Made by a program: the position numbers and the translations under genes. The notes below the pieces were generated by a model, which saw only the letters and a list, made by a program, of their open reading frames with translations, was not told where the DNA came from and ran no database searches. Positions 44,099-52,796 of a stretch of DNA of 61,300 nucleotides are shown here, in pieces (position 1 is the stretch's first letter; each line of letters opens with the position of its first letter). The DNA is from an uncultured Granulosicoccaceae bacterium (GTDB lineage: Bacteria; Pseudomonadota; Gammaproteobacteria; Granulosicoccales; Granulosicoccaceae): positions 1 through 61,300 of the forward strand of contig CALLBO010000034.1 of NCBI GenBank assembly GCA_937998875.1, in the 5' to 3' direction.

Positions 44099-45265
44099 AT
44101 GCTTCACCAGATTCAAACAATAAACAATATTTCTCCCCTTGGCCTTGAGCGTTTTGATGCGTCGAAGTTTGGCGTGAGTGCTGACACCACTGAACCCGAT
44201 GCCATTATGCTGCGCTCTCAGAAAATTCATGAGATGGCTTTTGATTCGAAATTGAAAGCTGTTGGTCGTGCCGGGGCCGGCGTCAATAATATTCCGGTTG
44301 ATCGCTTAACCGGGTTGGGCGTACCGGTGTTCAACGCGCCGGGTGCCAATGCGAATGCGGTAAAGGAACTGGTGATCGCCAGTCTGTTTATGGCCTCACG
44401 CAACCTTTACGATGCAGTTTCGTATACACGCGGCCTTGATACCAGTGGTGATGACCTCGACAAGGAAGTGGAAAGCGGCAAGAAAAAGTTTGTTGGTACA
44501 GAACTACCCGGCAGAACGCTGGGTGTGATTGGTCTCGGTGCTATTGGTGTAGAGGTCGCTAATGCCGCGGCTGCGCTGGGTATGAAAGTTATCGGATTTG
44601 ATCCCGGTGTTACGATTGCCAGCGCGTGGAAGCTGAGCCGGGATGTAGAACAGGCAGCAAGTGCTGATGCTGTATTTGAGCGCAGCGAATTTATTACCGT
44701 GCATGTGCCGCTGATTGATGCAACCAGAAACCTCGTCAATGAAAAGAGCCTCGCTGCAATGTCGCAGGGGGCAGTTATACTGAATTTTGCCAGAGCAGGT
44801 ATCGTTGAAGACGCAGCGGTACTAAAAGCACTGGACAGTGGTCAGGTGAAAAGCTACATCACAGATTTCCCGACCAGAGAAACCATTGATCACCCTGCGG
44901 TTATTACCATGCCGCACCTTGGTGCTTCCACAGCGGAGGCGGAAGAGAACTGCGCGATTATGGTTGCAGATCAATTACAGGATTACCTTGCGAACGGCAA
45001 TATCCGCAACTCGGTGAATTTTCCAAACATAGAGCTTGCGCGTAAGAGCGACTATCGCCTGTGCCTTATTCATAAAAATGTACCGGATATGGTCGGTCAG
45101 ATCTCGCACTTGCTTGGTACCTCGACGGTCAATATTGAAAGTATGATCAACGAGTCAAAAGGAGCGGTTGCCTGTACTCTGATCGACACAAACCAGGAAG
45201 TACCGGATGCTACGTTTGAGGCAATTCTGGCAATTGAAGGTATGATAAAAGCGCGCCGCATTTAG
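44099..45265 (+). CDS. serA: D-3-phosphoglycerate dehydrogenase, short form
   Basis: A 388-residue enzyme of the short SerA group. A GTG frame extends to 44039, but ATG 44099 gives the normal length. The NAD site is GVIGLGAIGVEVA. Catalytic residues lie in LNFARAGIVED (Arg) and MPHLGAST (His). The C-terminal ACT domain (YRLCLIHKNVPDMVGQIS) suggests serine or another amino acid as effector. It makes 3-phosphohydroxypyruvate, the first step of serine synthesis. It occupies the place between gyrA and the tyrA-aroA block where many relatives carry serC-pheA. Confidence 0.92.
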   Translation: MLHQIQTINNISPLGLERFDASKFGVSADTTEPDAIMLRSQKIHEMAFDSKLKAVGRAGAGVNNIPVDRLTGLGVPVFNAPGANANAVKELVIASLFMASRNLYDAVSYTRGLDTSGDDLDKEVESGKKKFVGTELPGRTLGVIGLGAIGVEVANAAAALGMKVIGFDPGVTIASAWKLSRDVEQAASADAVFERSEFITVHVPLIDATRNLVNEKSLAAMSQGAVILNFARAGIVEDAAVLKALDSGQVKSYITDFPTRETIDHPAVITMPHLGASTAEAEENCAIMVADQLQDYLANGNIRNSVNFPNIELARKSDYRLCLIHKNVPDMVGQISHLLGTSTVNIESMINESKGAVACTLIDTNQEVPDATFEAILAIEGMIKARRI

Positions 45266-45307
45266 GGGTGGTTGTAGCGAAATCGAGAGCTGCATTTGAC
45301 AGTAACG

Positions 45308-45334
45308 AAAAAAGGCACGCCAGTGCGTGCCTTT
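45308..45334 (-). terminator. Terminator of the OmpA-like lipoprotein gene
   Basis: The hairpin GGCACGC/GCGTGCC (45314-45320 with 45325-45331, loop CAGT) is flanked on the minus-strand downstream side by a run of six T. It terminates the minus-strand gene ending at 45371 and may partly stop serA transcripts, since three T follow the stem on the plus strand. Confidence 0.85.
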
Positions 45335-45370
45335 CAGGTGACAGGTGTGTTGCCTTGCGTGGTGTCGAGC

Positions 45371-47041
45371 TTAACGAACCTGCAGTTCAACTCTGCGATT
45401 AAGTGTTCGGCCTGCAGCGGTATTGTTGGTAGCAACCGGGCTGCTCTCACCGTAGGCGACTGCGCGCATTCGATTCTTGTCTATGCCCCGGTTGGCCAGA
45501 TAAACGGCGACTGCGCGGGCACGCCGTTCTGAAAGAGCGTGATTGTCCGCAGCGAGGCCGGCGTTGTCGGTATGGGCAGACACGATAATTTGCCTGTCAG
45601 TGCAGTTTTTAAGTGTGGTAGCGACCTTGTTTAAGGCGACGGTGGCGTTCTGGGTAAGACGTGCAGAACCATTCATGAAGTTAACATTATCGAGCGCTCC
45701 GTTCAGTTCGATGCAGTTGTCAGTAGTCGAGTAATCTGTGGCATAGCGCATCGGCTCCATAGTGGTGCGTAGTGTTTCTTTTACAGTCGGACGTTTTGCA
45801 GTTACTGGCATCGCTTCCAGGTCAGGATAGGTAGGTTTGTATCCGGTAGTCTTAGGCTCTGCGGTAGCTGCGGCCAGTTTTGGACGGATGTTGGGTTTGC
45901 TCGCTAAACGATAAAGCAGGCCAAGCTGACCATATTGAACATCGCCATCGAACGCGGTCACGTCTGCACGGAAGCCCAGGCCGAATCGGGTTGTGTACTC
46001 AGCCCCGAGCCCGAATGATGCCTGCGTTGAGGTCTGCTCTAGAAAAGGGATATCACCGACCGGTGAGTTTTCAATCTGGTTAAAGCCGATGCGTGCATAT
46101 CCGTTTAAACCGCGGCGGCGAAATCGATCAACATTCTTACCGGCATAGAGTAATGCGCTTACGCCGTGTGCGTGGTAGTTAACCCGTCCTTCCGGGTCAA
46201 GGCTTGTGCTGCCGAAATCTGCAGTGTGTGCTTCGACTGACAGGAACCTGCCAAGATCAACACCAATAGCAAACTGCCCTGCAGGCTCGATATTGTCGGC
46301 TACGCTGAACTCGTTGGCAGCACTGGTGTCCGGGTTCGTTCTGCTGACACCCAGCCCCACTGTTGTATAAACAGACGGCGTGAAGCCGAGGCGATCTATG
46401 TCAATTGCGCCAGCCAGCTCGGGTTCTTCAGACACCGATGGCGTTACTGCCAGCGCTTCAAGGCGCGCAAGTTTGGCATCCAGTTTTGCGGAAGCTTCCT
46501 CTGCCTCATGGGCTTTAGCCAGGCGCGCAGCAGCTGCCATTTCTTCTGCTATTTCCGCGGAAGCAATTGATTGTAGCCGTGGCATTGCGTGTTGCATCTG
46601 TCTCTTTGAGGTTGCCGGTTTGCTGACGATTTTTTCCGAGAACGATACTTCTCCAGTCGCCGGTTTTGCTGCAGCCATGACGGGCTCTGAAAGCGGTGGT
46701 AAAGAAAGGTCCGGTAATTCTGCCGGTGGCAGTAGTCGTGATTCTGATGGCGATGCAGGTGCCACAGTTTGTGTTTTCTGGTTGTTTGATGCGATGGTCT
46801 CTGCCGGAGGTTTGGTGGCAGTGATTCCGGTTAGCGCCTGTGTCGGTGTGTTTGTTGCCGGTGCGGTCACTGCTGTCAAAGCCTGGTATTCCGACTCACT
46901 TACCGTGTAATCGACAATATCGCCCCGTCCTCCGGCACAACCCAGGGTGATAGCGAGTGGTAACGCCATCGCAATCCATTTGACGTGCACGGTCGGTGCA
47001 GGAGTCTTATTGAATCGCGAGGTTGTTGAGTGCATTGGCAT
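45371..47041 (-). CDS. Lipoprotein with OmpA-like beta-barrel and OmpA-C peptidoglycan-binding domain
   Basis: The open frame runs to 47401, but that would overlap tyrA. ATG 47041 gives 556 residues and a lipoprotein signal (VKWIAMALPLAITLGC), so I use it; ATG 47035 is an alternative. A Pro/Thr/Ser-rich stretch is followed by an Ala/Glu coiled-coil (AEEMAAAARLAKAHEAEEAS), then an OmpA-like eight-strand barrel (YTTVGLGVSR ... ADVTAFDGDVQYGQLGLLYRLA). The OmpA-C domain ends the protein (IVSAHTDNAGLAADNHALSE, GESSPVATNNTAAGRTLNRR). It probably links the outer membrane to peptidoglycan. A lipid anchor on a barrel protein is unusual. It is divergent from tyrA. Confidence 0.88.
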   Translation of the reverse strand: MPMHSTTSRFNKTPAPTVHVKWIAMALPLAITLGCAGGRGDIVDYTVSESEYQALTAVTAPATNTPTQALTGITATKPPAETIASNNQKTQTVAPASPSESRLLPPAELPDLSLPPLSEPVMAAAKPATGEVSFSEKIVSKPATSKRQMQHAMPRLQSIASAEIAEEMAAAARLAKAHEAEEASAKLDAKLARLEALAVTPSVSEEPELAGAIDIDRLGFTPSVYTTVGLGVSRTNPDTSAANEFSVADNIEPAGQFAIGVDLGRFLSVEAHTADFGSTSLDPEGRVNYHAHGVSALLYAGKNVDRFRRRGLNGYARIGFNQIENSPVGDIPFLEQTSTQASFGLGAEYTTRFGLGFRADVTAFDGDVQYGQLGLLYRLASKPNIRPKLAAATAEPKTTGYKPTYPDLEAMPVTAKRPTVKETLRTTMEPMRYATDYSTTDNCIELNGALDNVNFMNGSARLTQNATVALNKVATTLKNCTDRQIIVSAHTDNAGLAADNHALSERRARAVAVYLANRGIDKNRMRAVAYGESSPVATNNTAAGRTLNRRVELQVR

Positions 47042-47235
47042 CGCTGGAATTCCGTCAACGGTATTGTTTGGTTTGTAGTTGGTAACTTTTATCCGGAGAC
47101 AAAGTCCCACGTAAGAGTTGCAGCAGTTTGTGCGCCAGTCGACGAGTCCTGTTTCACACTTTCTACACAAGTTCGCTTCAGCAAATCCTGCCGGTTCCCT
47201 GTAAACTACGAATCGTTTCTGCATTCCTGATCCTG

Positions 47236-48123
47236 ATGACTCAACACATAACCATCGTTGGCGTGGGCCTGATAGGCGGCTCGTTCGCTTTGGCGCTGCG
47301 CGAAGCGGGTCACAAGGCACATTTTGTCGGGGTGGGTCGCAATAGTAAGAGTCTTGTGCGAGCCGTAGAACGAGGCATTGTTGATAGTTGGAGCACTTCA
47401 ATTACCGACGCAACAGCTGAAACAGATCTGGTGCTGTTGGCGACACCGGTCGGGGCAATTGATAAGGTCCTGAAGCTCATCGCGCCCACCGTCCGGTCTG
47501 ACACCATCGTGACGGATGCCGGAAGTGTAAAGCAGAGTGTCATCGACTCTGCCCGTTTGCATCTGCCTCATTTTGAAAATTTTGTACCAGCGCATCCGAT
47601 TGCAGGAACGGAGCACAGTGGAGTCGAGGCGGGATTTGCATCGCTCTACCGAGGTAAAAGGCTGATCCTGACACCAGTTGCAGAGACCTCAACAGATGCC
47701 TTGGAAACGGTTGCTCAGTTGTGGCAATCCACGGGTGCTGTTTTAGAACGCATGGATCCAGAGCATCATGATGCAGTGTTTGCTGCAACCAGTCATCTGC
47801 CACATATGCTGGCCTTCAGTCTGGTTGAAACACTTTATCGCATGGATAAAGAATTGCCGTTGCTTCATCATACCGGTGGTGGGTTTGCCGACTATACGCG
47901 GATTGCATCCAGTGATCCTGTGATGTGGCGGGATGTCTGTCTTCACAATCGAGAAGCACTACTGGCGTCGCTCGGTAAATATAAAAACGGTCTCGACTCA
48001 CTGGTTGCAGCGATTGAGGAAAAAGACGGTGACACGCTCGAACGGCTATTCAAAACAGCAAAGCAGACACGTGACACCAAAGTATTGCCTGTAGAAAAAG
48101 GAGTGCCCCGAAAGTCTGAGTAG
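47236..48123 (+). CDS. tyrA: Prephenate/arogenate dehydrogenase
   Basis: A 295-residue TyrA of the monofunctional type without a chorismate mutase domain. I start at ATG 47236 because the NAD motif VGVGLIGGSFALALREAG begins five residues later, as in the family; the longer GTG-type frame from 47128 adds no motif. AHPIAGTEHSGVEAG and ATSHLPHMLAFSLV are characteristic. It converts prephenate to 4-hydroxyphenylpyruvate, or arogenate to tyrosine. aroA follows 100 bases later. Confidence 0.92.
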   Translation: MTQHITIVGVGLIGGSFALALREAGHKAHFVGVGRNSKSLVRAVERGIVDSWSTSITDATAETDLVLLATPVGAIDKVLKLIAPTVRSDTIVTDAGSVKQSVIDSARLHLPHFENFVPAHPIAGTEHSGVEAGFASLYRGKRLILTPVAETSTDALETVAQLWQSTGAVLERMDPEHHDAVFAATSHLPHMLAFSLVETLYRMDKELPLLHHTGGGFADYTRIASSDPVMWRDVCLHNREALLASLGKYKNGLDSLVAAIEEKDGDTLERLFKTAKQTRDTKVLPVEKGVPRKSE

Positions 48124-48223
48124 TTACCTGAGAGCTACCCGGGTGGCAGATGTGAATGGCAAACCTGAATTAATATAGAAGATACAAGTTAGATTAGCGT
48201 AGAGAAATCCATAGATAACCTTC

Positions 48224-49537
48224 ATGAAAAGTACCAATACACAAGTTGAGGCAGGCGGCAGTGTTAACGGCGTAGTTTCAGTCCCGGGTGATAAGTCCTG
48301 TTCGCATCGTTCTGTCATCTTTGCATCTCTGGCAGAAGGTGTATCTCATATTTCGGGTTTTTTAACTGGCGAAGACAGCCTCAATACTGCCAAAGCGTTT
48401 CAGGAGATGGGGGTGTCCATTGAACGCACCGGCGAGACATCACTGAGCATAAAGGGCGTCGGTCTATACGGATTAAAGGCACCCGCGAAGGATATCTACA
48501 TGGGTAACGCCGGCACTGGTATGAGACTGCTTTCCGGCGTGCTTGCAGCACAGCAGTTTGCCAGCAGGCTAACCGGTGATGAGTCTTTGTCCCGCAGACC
48601 AATGGGACGAATTATTAAACCACTCAAAATGATGAGCGCTGATATTGAGGGAGATGAAGAGGGTAAGCCCCCGTTGTCTATTAGATCACCCGGCAATGGT
48701 GTCACCGCGATTCACTACGACCTGCCAGTTGCAAGTGCGCAGGTTAAGTCTTGCGTTTTACTTGCCGGTCTATATGCCGACGGTGTGACCAGTGTAACCG
48801 AGCCAGCTCCGACACGTGATCACACAGAACGAATGCTGCGCTCGTTCGGTTATAACGTTAACAGCAGCGGTAATCAGATTTCACTTGAGGGCCGCGGTGT
48901 GTTAGAGGCCTGTGATCTTGAGATCCCTGCAGATATTTCTTCCGCAGCTTTTATAATGGTTGCGGCAAGTATTGCTGATGACTCGGATGTGACGATTGAA
49001 GGCGTCGGGGTAAATCCAACACGTACGGGTGTGATAGATATTCTGCGTTTGATGGGTGCTGATATAACTCTGCAGAATGAAAGAAAGGCGGGCGATGAGC
49101 CGGTTGCAGATATCCGGATTAAAAGCGCACAACTAAAGGGCATAGATGTGCCTGAACATCTGGTGCCATTGGCAATAGATGAATTGCCGGTGATATTTAT
49201 TGCAGCGTCTGTTGCGAGTGGCACCACGAGAGTGACAGGCGCTGAAGAACTTCGTGTAAAAGAAAGTGACCGCATCGCAGCGATGGCTGAAGGCCTGCAG
49301 AACATCGGGGTTGATGCCACGGCCACAGAGGACGGCATGATTATTAATCAGTCTGATATCAAAGGCGGGGTAGTCGAAACCCACTTTGACCATCGTATTG
49401 CCATGTCTTTTTGCATTGCAGCACTTCGCTCTGACGAACCGATACTGGTGAAAGACACTCAACACATAGATACCTCATTTCCGGGCTTTTCTACCTTGAT
49501 GTCGGAGCTTGGGATGAGCATGAATTCCACTGTCTGA
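48224..49537 (+). CDS. aroA: 3-phosphoshikimate 1-carboxyvinyltransferase (class II motifs)
   Basis: A 437-residue EPSP synthase of the shikimate pathway. All four motifs used to define class II enzymes are present: GDK at 22-24 (VPGDKSCSHRS), SAQVK at 171-175, RDHTE at 198-202 and NPTR at 264-267. The loop around the herbicide-contact Gly reads GNAGTGMRLLSG (94-105), with Gly kept where CP4-type enzymes have Ala. It is followed by cmk after 9 bases; aroA-cmk-rpsA is a conserved order. The C-terminus is intact. Confidence 0.95.
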   Translation: MKSTNTQVEAGGSVNGVVSVPGDKSCSHRSVIFASLAEGVSHISGFLTGEDSLNTAKAFQEMGVSIERTGETSLSIKGVGLYGLKAPAKDIYMGNAGTGMRLLSGVLAAQQFASRLTGDESLSRRPMGRIIKPLKMMSADIEGDEEGKPPLSIRSPGNGVTAIHYDLPVASAQVKSCVLLAGLYADGVTSVTEPAPTRDHTERMLRSFGYNVNSSGNQISLEGRGVLEACDLEIPADISSAAFIMVAASIADDSDVTIEGVGVNPTRTGVIDILRLMGADITLQNERKAGDEPVADIRIKSAQLKGIDVPEHLVPLAIDELPVIFIAASVASGTTRVTGAEELRVKESDRIAAMAEGLQNIGVDATATEDGMIINQSDIKGGVVETHFDHRIAMSFCIAALRSDEPILVKDTQHIDTSFPGFSTLMSELGMSMNSTV

Positions 49538-49546
49538 GGCGACGCG

Positions 49547-50317
49547 ATGAGTAACCCAGAAAACGCAGTTGCGAGTGAAAAGCCGAATGCAATAGCAAAA
49601 GAAGGGTCCGATAGGCATGAAGTACCGCGCAGAAAGCAACAGGTTGTGGCTGCCCCTGTCATTACTATTGACGGACCGAGTGGTTCGGGGAAAGGGACGA
49701 TTTCCAGTGCCGTTGCGGAAAAGCTTGGTTTTCACTTTCTGGATAGCGGAGCGCTATATCGAGTGGTAGCCCTTGCATCTTTAAACCGCAAAGTAGCGGA
49801 AGACGATACCCGTTCTCTGGTAGATCTTGCACGCACCGCACCCATTGAATTCAAGCGCAGTGGAACTGGCGATAGCCAGGTGCTGCTTGGCGGGCAGGAT
49901 GTGACGCGGGATTTACGTCAGGAGGAGGTCGGAACTCGTGCCTCGAAAATCGCAACTATTCCGCAACTGCGCTCCGAGTTGTTGACTCGTCAGCGGCGCT
50001 GGAGACGGCCACCTGGTCTGGTTGCGGATGGCAGAGACATGGGGACGGTAATCTTTCCGGACGCGGTGCTTAAAATTTATCTTACGGCCAGTGCGAAAAT
50101 CCGCGCAGAAAGACGACATAAACAGTTGATAGACAAGGGAATAGAAGCTAATATTGCCGGTTTACTCGCGGACATTATCGAGCGTGACAATCGCGACCAT
50201 AACCGGGAGATAGCGCCTCTGAAGCCCGCTGAAGATTCAGTAAGCATTGACTCGACCGAGCTGAGTATCGATGAAGTGGTAACAAAAGTGCTTGATTTTG
50301 CTGGAAATAGAATATAA
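49547..50317 (+). CDS. cmk: Cytidylate kinase
   Basis: A 256-residue (d)CMP kinase. The P-loop GPSGSGKGT is at 43-51, ALYR at 55-60 binds the base, and the Arg-rich lid lies near RRHKQL. Compared with the usual 225 residues there is a 35-residue polar N-terminal extension (SNPENAVASEKPNA...). The ATG at 49547 has a GAGG Shine-Dalgarno and lies 9 bases after aroA, so the extension seems genuine, though GTG near residue 34 could be an internal start. Confidence 0.94.
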   Translation: MSNPENAVASEKPNAIAKEGSDRHEVPRRKQQVVAAPVITIDGPSGSGKGTISSAVAEKLGFHFLDSGALYRVVALASLNRKVAEDDTRSLVDLARTAPIEFKRSGTGDSQVLLGGQDVTRDLRQEEVGTRASKIATIPQLRSELLTRQRRWRRPPGLVADGRDMGTVIFPDAVLKIYLTASAKIRAERRHKQLIDKGIEANIAGLLADIIERDNRDHNREIAPLKPAEDSVSIDSTELSIDEVVTKVLDFAGNRI

Positions 50318-50427
50318 TTGTACAAATCGCTTTATAACTCCGCTGCAATGGACGCAGCGTCTTTCAATCGCCTTGCCCGGGCCTGGACGTCTGGCGCATT
50401 GTATTTCAATCTCTGGATTATTAATTA

Positions 50428-52206
50428 ATGTCTGAATCTTTTGCCGATATGTTTGAGGAGAGTATCTCCCAAACTCAAATGAAACCCGGTGCAATTCTTA
50501 CCGGTACAGTTGTAGAAATCAGCGGTGACTTTGTCATGGTTCACGCTGGACTTAAATCGGAAGGTGTTATTCCGGTTGAACAATTCCTCGACGAGACCGG
50601 CACCGTGACCGTGAGCGTTGGTGAAGTGGTTGAGGTAGCACTTGATTCCGTTGAAGACGGTTTTGGTGAAACTCGTCTGTCACGTGAAAAAGCGAAACGT
50701 GCTCGTTCATGGGCAGTGCTTGAAAAAGCGCAGGAAACTGAAGAGATCGTTACCGGTGCAATCACAGGTAAGGTCAAAGGTGGTTTTACTGTTGAAGTCA
50801 ATGATATTCGTGCGTTCCTTCCGGGTTCATTGGTAGATGTCCGGCCGGTTCGTGATACCAGCTATCTCGAAGGCAAAGAGCTGGAGTTTAAGGTAATCAA
50901 ACTTGATCGCCGCAGAAACAACGTTGTTGTATCGCGTCGTGCAGTTGTTGAATCAGAATACAGTGCAGAGCGTGAGCAATTGCTCGAAAGCCTGCAGGAA
51001 GGCCAGGAAGTCACAGGTATCGTTAAGAACCTTACCGACTACGGTGCGTTTCTTGATCTCGGCGGCATAGACGGACTGCTGCATATCACTGATATGGCCT
51101 GGAAGCGCGTCAAGCATCCAAGTGAAGTTGTAGAAGTCGGTCAGGAAATGAAAGTTAAGGTACTGAAGTTTGATCGCGAGCGTAACCGCGTATCACTCGG
51201 CCTTAAGCAACTGGGTGATGATCCATGGGCGGATCTGGTTCGCCGTTACCCTGAAAACACTCGTATCTTCGGTAAGGTTACTAACATTGCAGACTACGGT
51301 TGCTTTGTCGAGATCGAAGAGGGGGTTGAAGGGCTGGTTCACGTCTCTGAAATGGACTGGACTAACCGCAACGTCAACCCGAATAAGGTTGTAGCACTGG
51401 GTGATGAAGTTGAAGTGATGATCCTTGATATCGACGAAGAACGTCGTCGTATCTCGCTTGGTGTGAAGCAGTGTAAGCAGAACCCATGGGATGAGTTCTC
51501 GCAGAACTTCAATAAGAATGACCGTGTTTCAGGAAAGGTTAAATCGATCACTGACTTCGGCATCTTTATTGGTCTTGAAGGTGGAATCGACGGTCTGATC
51601 CATCTGTCTGATCTTTCATGGGATGACACTGGCGAAGAAGCGGTGCGCCACTTCCAGAAAGGTCAGGAGATTGAAGCGATCGTATTGGCTGTTGACCCGG
51701 AGCGTGAGCGTATTTCGCTTGGCGTTAAGCAGCTTGAGCAGGATCCGTTCGGTCAGTTTGTTGCAGATAACCCGAAAGGCACAATTGTTAAGGGCATGAT
51801 CACTGAAGTTGATGCCAAATACGCCAAAGTTAATCTTGGTGAAGGTGTTGACGGTATCCTTCGTGCCAGCGAGTATGCGCGTGACCGGATTGAAGATCTG
51901 AAGTTGCACCTTAAAGAAGGTGATGAGCTTGAAGCCAAGTTCGTCAACATTGATCGAAAAGCACGAGCGATTGCGCTTTCTATTAAGGCAAAAGAGTCGG
52001 ATGAAGAGGGTGAAGCTATGCGGGATTACGCGCAGAGTACTGCACCGACTGCAACCACGCTTGGTGATCTTATGAAAGAGCAGATGGGACAGTCTGATTC
52101 GGACGATACCAGTTCGGTTGCAGATACAGCCCCGGTAGCTGACTCGTCAGAAGGCCCGGCAGAGGATGCAGCAAGCTCCGAAGAGAGCGGCTCCGAAAAA
52201 GAGTAA
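50428..52206 (+). CDS. rpsA: 30S ribosomal protein S1
   Basis: A 592-residue S1 with six S1/OB repeats; the RNA-binding type repeats are recognised by [11 protein letters not shown] (for example [20 protein letters not shown] and [20 protein letters not shown]). E. coli S1 has 557 residues; here the excess is a Ser/Asp/Glu-rich tail after about residue 550. It loads mRNAs onto the 30S subunit. It lies 110 bases after cmk, in the standard cmk-rpsA-ihfB order, and ends in a strong terminator. Confidence 0.98.
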   Translation: MSESFADMFEESISQTQMKPGAILTGTVVEISGDFVMVHAGLKSEGVIPVEQFLDETGTVTVSVGEVVEVALDSVEDGFGETRLSREKAKRARSWAVLEKAQETEEIVTGAITGKVKGGFTVEVNDIRAFLPGSLVDVRPVRDTSYLEGKELEFKVIKLDRRRNNVVVSRRAVVESEYSAEREQLLESLQEGQEVTGIVKNLTDYGAFLDLGGIDGLLHITDMAWKRVKHPSEVVEVGQEMKVKVLKFDRERNRVSLGLKQLGDDPWADLVRRYPENTRIFGKVTNIADYGCFVEIEEGVEGLVHVSEMDWTNRNVNPNKVVALGDEVEVMILDIDEERRRISLGVKQCKQNPWDEFSQNFNKNDRVSGKVKSITDFGIFIGLEGGIDGLIHLSDLSWDDTGEEAVRHFQKGQEIEAIVLAVDPERERISLGVKQLEQDPFGQFVADNPKGTIVKGMITEVDAKYAKVNLGEGVDGILRASEYARDRIEDLKLHLKEGDELEAKFVNIDRKARAIALSIKAKESDEEGEAMRDYAQSTAPTATTLGDLMKEQMGQSDSDDTSSVADTAPVADSSEGPAEDAASSEESGSEKE

Positions 52207-52214
52207 AAAGGCCT

Positions 52215-52245
52215 GCGAGACGTCTTTTAGACGTCTCGCTTCTTT
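52215..52245 (+). terminator. Rho-independent terminator after rpsA
   Basis: A perfect 10-bp stem, GCGAGACGTC/GACGTCTCGC (52215-52224 with 52230-52239, loop TTTTA), followed by TTCTTT. It begins 8 bases after the rpsA stop. Confidence 0.9.
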
Positions 52246-52294
52246 GAACTCATAACTAATTTTGATGACACACTATCCCCCGGAGTGATGTCCA

Positions 52295-52654
52295 ATGACA
52301 AAATCTGATTTGATTGAAGCGCTGGCCGAAAACCAGTCTCATCTTGCGTTGCGGGATGTCGAACTATCAGTAAAAGGTTTGCTGGAGAGAATGAGTCAAT
52401 CGCTTTCTACCGGTGAGCGTATAGAAATTCGTGGATTCGGTAGTTTCTCGCTGCACTTTAGACCACCTCGTATGGGGCGTAACCCGAAATCGGGTGATGC
52501 AGTTGCCCTTACTGGTAAGCACGTACCTCACTTCAAGCCTGGTAAGGAGTTACGTGAGCGCGTCAATAACGGTAACAAGAGCGAAAGCACCGCGAAAAAT
52601 GACGCAGGCGGCGGCAATTTGCAGGATCAACCAAAAACCGGCACCGATTCTTAA
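52295..52654 (+). CDS. ihfB: Integration host factor subunit beta
   Basis: A 119-residue HU/IHF protein. [21 protein letters not shown] at the start and [23 protein letters not shown] (the beta-arm with the intercalating Pro) identify the IHF-beta subunit. The last 25 residues are a polar tail ([14 protein letters not shown]...), longer than in E. coli. IHF bends DNA by about 160 degrees. ihfA is elsewhere. Its own promoter must lie in the 55 bases after the rpsA terminator, or it relies on readthrough. Confidence 0.95.
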   Translation: MTKSDLIEALAENQSHLALRDVELSVKGLLERMSQSLSTGERIEIRGFGSFSLHFRPPRMGRNPKSGDAVALTGKHVPHFKPGKELRERVNNGNKSESTAKNDAGGGNLQDQPKTGTDS

Positions 52655-52796
52655 CCGCTCGACTTCAACCAGCTGCTGATGCCAGCGGCCTTCAACAATT
52701 CTCTCCCGCACACTTCCTGGTACTCGACAATCAGCGGGTACGGCGTCAGAATTGAACCACAGGTTTCGGCCGACACTAAGATCGTCTCAATATTTC

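Noticed and set aside
46380..46910. 176-residue plus-strand frame opposite the OmpA-like lipoprotein gene
   Set aside because: Shadow of the Ala/Glu/Pro-rich coding strand (low-complexity Ala/Ser product, no motif).
47042..47401. 120-residue N-terminal extension of the OmpA-like lipoprotein frame
   Set aside because: It would overlap tyrA by 166 bases, is Cys/Arg-rich and unlike secreted proteins; a proper lipoprotein signal begins at 47041.
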